A DNA stretch of 6,020 bases, from NCBI GenBank assembly GCA_910579435.1, contig CAJTVF010000093.1:1-6020 (forward strand). Direction: 5' to 3'. Shown here piece by piece: positions 5,362-6,020 of this stretch; the stretch's first letter is position 1, and every line of letters begins with the position of its first letter. This stretch comes from an uncultured Oscillibacter sp. GTDB taxonomy: Bacteria; Bacillota; Clostridia; Oscillospirales; Oscillospiraceae. A program made the translations under genes and the position numbers. The notes below the pieces were generated by a model, which was given only the letters and a program-made list of their open reading frames with translations, was not told where the DNA came from and ran no database searches.

Positions 5362-5526
5362 TAAGGAAGCACTGATTTAATCAACGTGCGCAGATTTGCG
5401 CCAGAAATTTTCGCTGGCAAGGAAGAAAATCGCAGAAATCCTGGCGGATTTCAAGATTTTCTGACGCAGATCAGCGGAAATTTATGGCGTAAAGATGTGT
5501 GCGGGGATTAAATCAGTGCTTCCCTA
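5362..5526. mobile_element. Element E2: 165-bp TA-flanked hairpin element, sibling of E1
   Basis: The element runs from TA (5362-5363) to TA (5525-5526). Perfect 18-bp inverted repeats lie at 5365-5382 and 5506-5523 (GGAAGCACTGATTTAATC and its complement). An 18-bp middle stem with two mismatches pairs 5399-5416 with 5472-5489. An inner stem AGAAAATC/GATTTTCT (5424-5431/5455-5462) leads to the apical hairpin GAAATCC-TGGC-GGATTTC. It has the same length and orientation as E1, and shared landmarks sit at identical offsets: GGCAAGG at 54, the 19-base core at 75 (18 of 19 identical), and ACGCAG at 102. It interrupts an oxidoreductase gene at 5525, which supports mobility. No coding capacity. Confidence 0.75.
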
Positions 5527-5758
5527 AATTATACAACGTGCCGAGATGGTCATACCAGCCGTTTGATTTGTAGTAATCATAATGGCTTTCCAGCCGAACC
5601 AGCTCCCCCAGCTTACCACTCTCCACAACCTCTTTGACCGCCAGGAAATCTGCGTCAAAGCGCCGGTTTTGATTTGCCATACAGATCAGCCCCTTGGACT
5701 TTGCCAACTCAAAACACGCACGGGCCTCAGCCGCTGTTGGAGCGAAGGGCTTCTCAAC
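5525..5758 (-). pseudogene. Gfo/Idh/MocA oxidoreductase, internal fragment broken by E2
   Basis: About 78 codons on the minus strand read VEKPFAPTAAEARACFELAK, then SKGLICMANQNRRFDADFLA and on to HLGTLYNL. EKP is the motif carrying the conserved Lys of this NAD(P)-dependent sugar/inositol dehydrogenase family, and NQNRRFDADF plus LG-E-V-x-x-ESHYD are typical of the start of the C-terminal domain. The N-terminal Rossmann domain (about the first 95 residues) is absent: the frame breaks at about 5758, where unrelated transposase sequence begins. The C-terminal part is cut at the Leu codon 5527-5525, which overlaps the TA of E2. After it the frame reads GKH and stops inside E2. This is a dead gene remnant. 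Confidence 0.8.
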
Positions 5759-5858
5759 GCCATCTTGTGGAAAACCTATTCCTCAAACTCAAAAACAACC
5801 GCCGTTTTGTCACCAGATACGAGAAGAAAGCCTCCTATTTTCATGCCGTTCTTGGTAT
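5758..5858 (+). pseudogene. IS5-type transposase C-terminal fragment
   Basis: On the plus strand, about 33 residues read RHLVENLFLKLKNNRRFVTR and then YEKKASYFHAVLGI. This matches the conserved end of IS5-group DDE transposases, (R)xxVENxFxxLKxxRRxATRYDKxAxxFxAxLxI, including the catalytic Glu of the DDE triad in VEN. The frame continues to a TAG at 5899-5901, but from about 5858 the residues no longer fit the family, while another frame picks up an SLH domain. No start, N-terminal domain or second IR is seen, so it is a small relic between two other gene fragments. Confidence 0.7.
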
Positions 5859-5968
5859 AACCGTTTTGACCCGAAAACCAATATCAAACGAGGGGAAGTA
5901 GCCTCTATGCTATATCACTATTTGAGCAATACCACCAGCGGCCAGCCGGAACCGGCAGCAGGCGATAA
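5859..5968 (+). pseudogene. S-layer homology (SLH) domain fragment
   Basis: The plus-strand frame starting at AAC 5859 reads NRFDPKTNIKRGEVASMLYH, then YLSNTTSGQPEPAAGDK. The FDP-x-x-x-I-x-R-x-E-V-A-x-M-L-Y-x-Y-L pattern is the second half of an SLH repeat, which anchors surface proteins to cell-wall polymers, followed by a Thr/Ser/Pro-type linker. Only half a repeat is present. On the left it abuts the transposase fragment, and on the right the frame runs into a probable IS end at 5969, giving SLFKIF and a stop at 5988-5990. It is a truncated remnant of a surface-anchored protein gene. Confidence 0.65.
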
Positions 5969-6020
5969 GAGCCTGTTTAAAATCTTCTAATGAGGATGGC
6001 AATGAGGGCAAACGTGAGAA
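5969..6020 (-). mobile_element. Terminus of another IS, running off the right edge
   Basis: GAGCCTGTTTAAAATC (5969-5984) looks like an IS terminal repeat and resembles the one at 5275. On the minus strand a frame entering from outside the window reads LTFALIAILIRRF and stops at 5979-5977, inside the presumed repeat, as is usual for the transposase end of IS5-group elements. The three bases before it, TAA (5966-5968), fit the TNA target duplications of some IS5 subgroups. The other IS end is out of view, so this call is tentative. Confidence 0.45.

Noticed and set aside
5110..5526. CRISPR array or attC-like cassette array
   Set aside because: There are only two units with internal stems of differing sequence, no short identical direct repeats with unique spacers, and no cas or integrase genes.
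5907..5990. 27-aa plus-strand ORF starting MLYHYLSNTT
   Set aside because: It is the tail of the SLH fragment, has no ribosome binding site, and its last residues come from the IS end.

Overview
The window looks like a chromosomal piece of a GC-rich, anaerobic gut-type Clostridium relative. The Oscillospiraceae (Flavonifractor/Oscillibacter/Lawsonibacter-like) are the best guess. This rests on strong AGGAGG ribosome binding sites, GC-rich codon use, a two-gene SufC-SufB pair of the clostridial type (EAGIDLWSF after Walker B), a YtrA-type GntR/ABC operon, and small ferritin-like and zinc-ribbon proteins of a style I associate with that family. The taxonomic call is inference from protein style, not from a search.

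Layout. 1-246 holds no gene. It carries a good leftward promoter (63-92) for a gene outside the window and a palindrome (163-195). 247-1943 (minus) is a sufC-sufB operon with a clear sigma-A promoter at 1979-2007. It is a minimal Fe-S cluster scaffold/ATPase pair, with no cysteine desulfurase or SufU gene in view. 2128-2835 (plus), divergent from it, encodes a ferritin-like four-helix protein with a Pro/Ala-rich linker and degenerate metal ligands. A perfect 16-bp hairpin (2838-2873) separates it from the convergent operon. 5083 down to 2878 (minus) is one tightly packed operon: promoter with overlapping palindrome, GntR/YtrA-type regulator, ABC ATPase, ABC-2 permease, a 29-aa octa-leucine micropeptide, and a zinc-ribbon protein. 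Its genes overlap or sit only a few bases apart, which suggests co-regulation and translational coupling.

5109-6020 is different in character: less GC-rich, no intact gene, and a mosaic of abutting fragments. In order it holds a 165-bp hairpin element (E1), a transposase 3'-end remnant, a second 165-bp hairpin element (E2), a Gfo/Idh/MocA oxidoreductase fragment broken by E2, a transposase C-terminal fragment, an S-layer-homology (SLH) domain fragment, and the probable end of another insertion sequence running off the right edge.

The most notable discovery is the E1/E2 pair. They have the same length, TA at both ends, and a collinear layout with a conserved apical hairpin. Their flanking stems and terminal repeats have almost completely different sequences but remain base-paired. 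This compensatory pattern indicates a family of elements maintained for secondary structure rather than sequence. E2 interrupts the oxidoreductase gene at a TA, so the elements look mobile (MITE-like).
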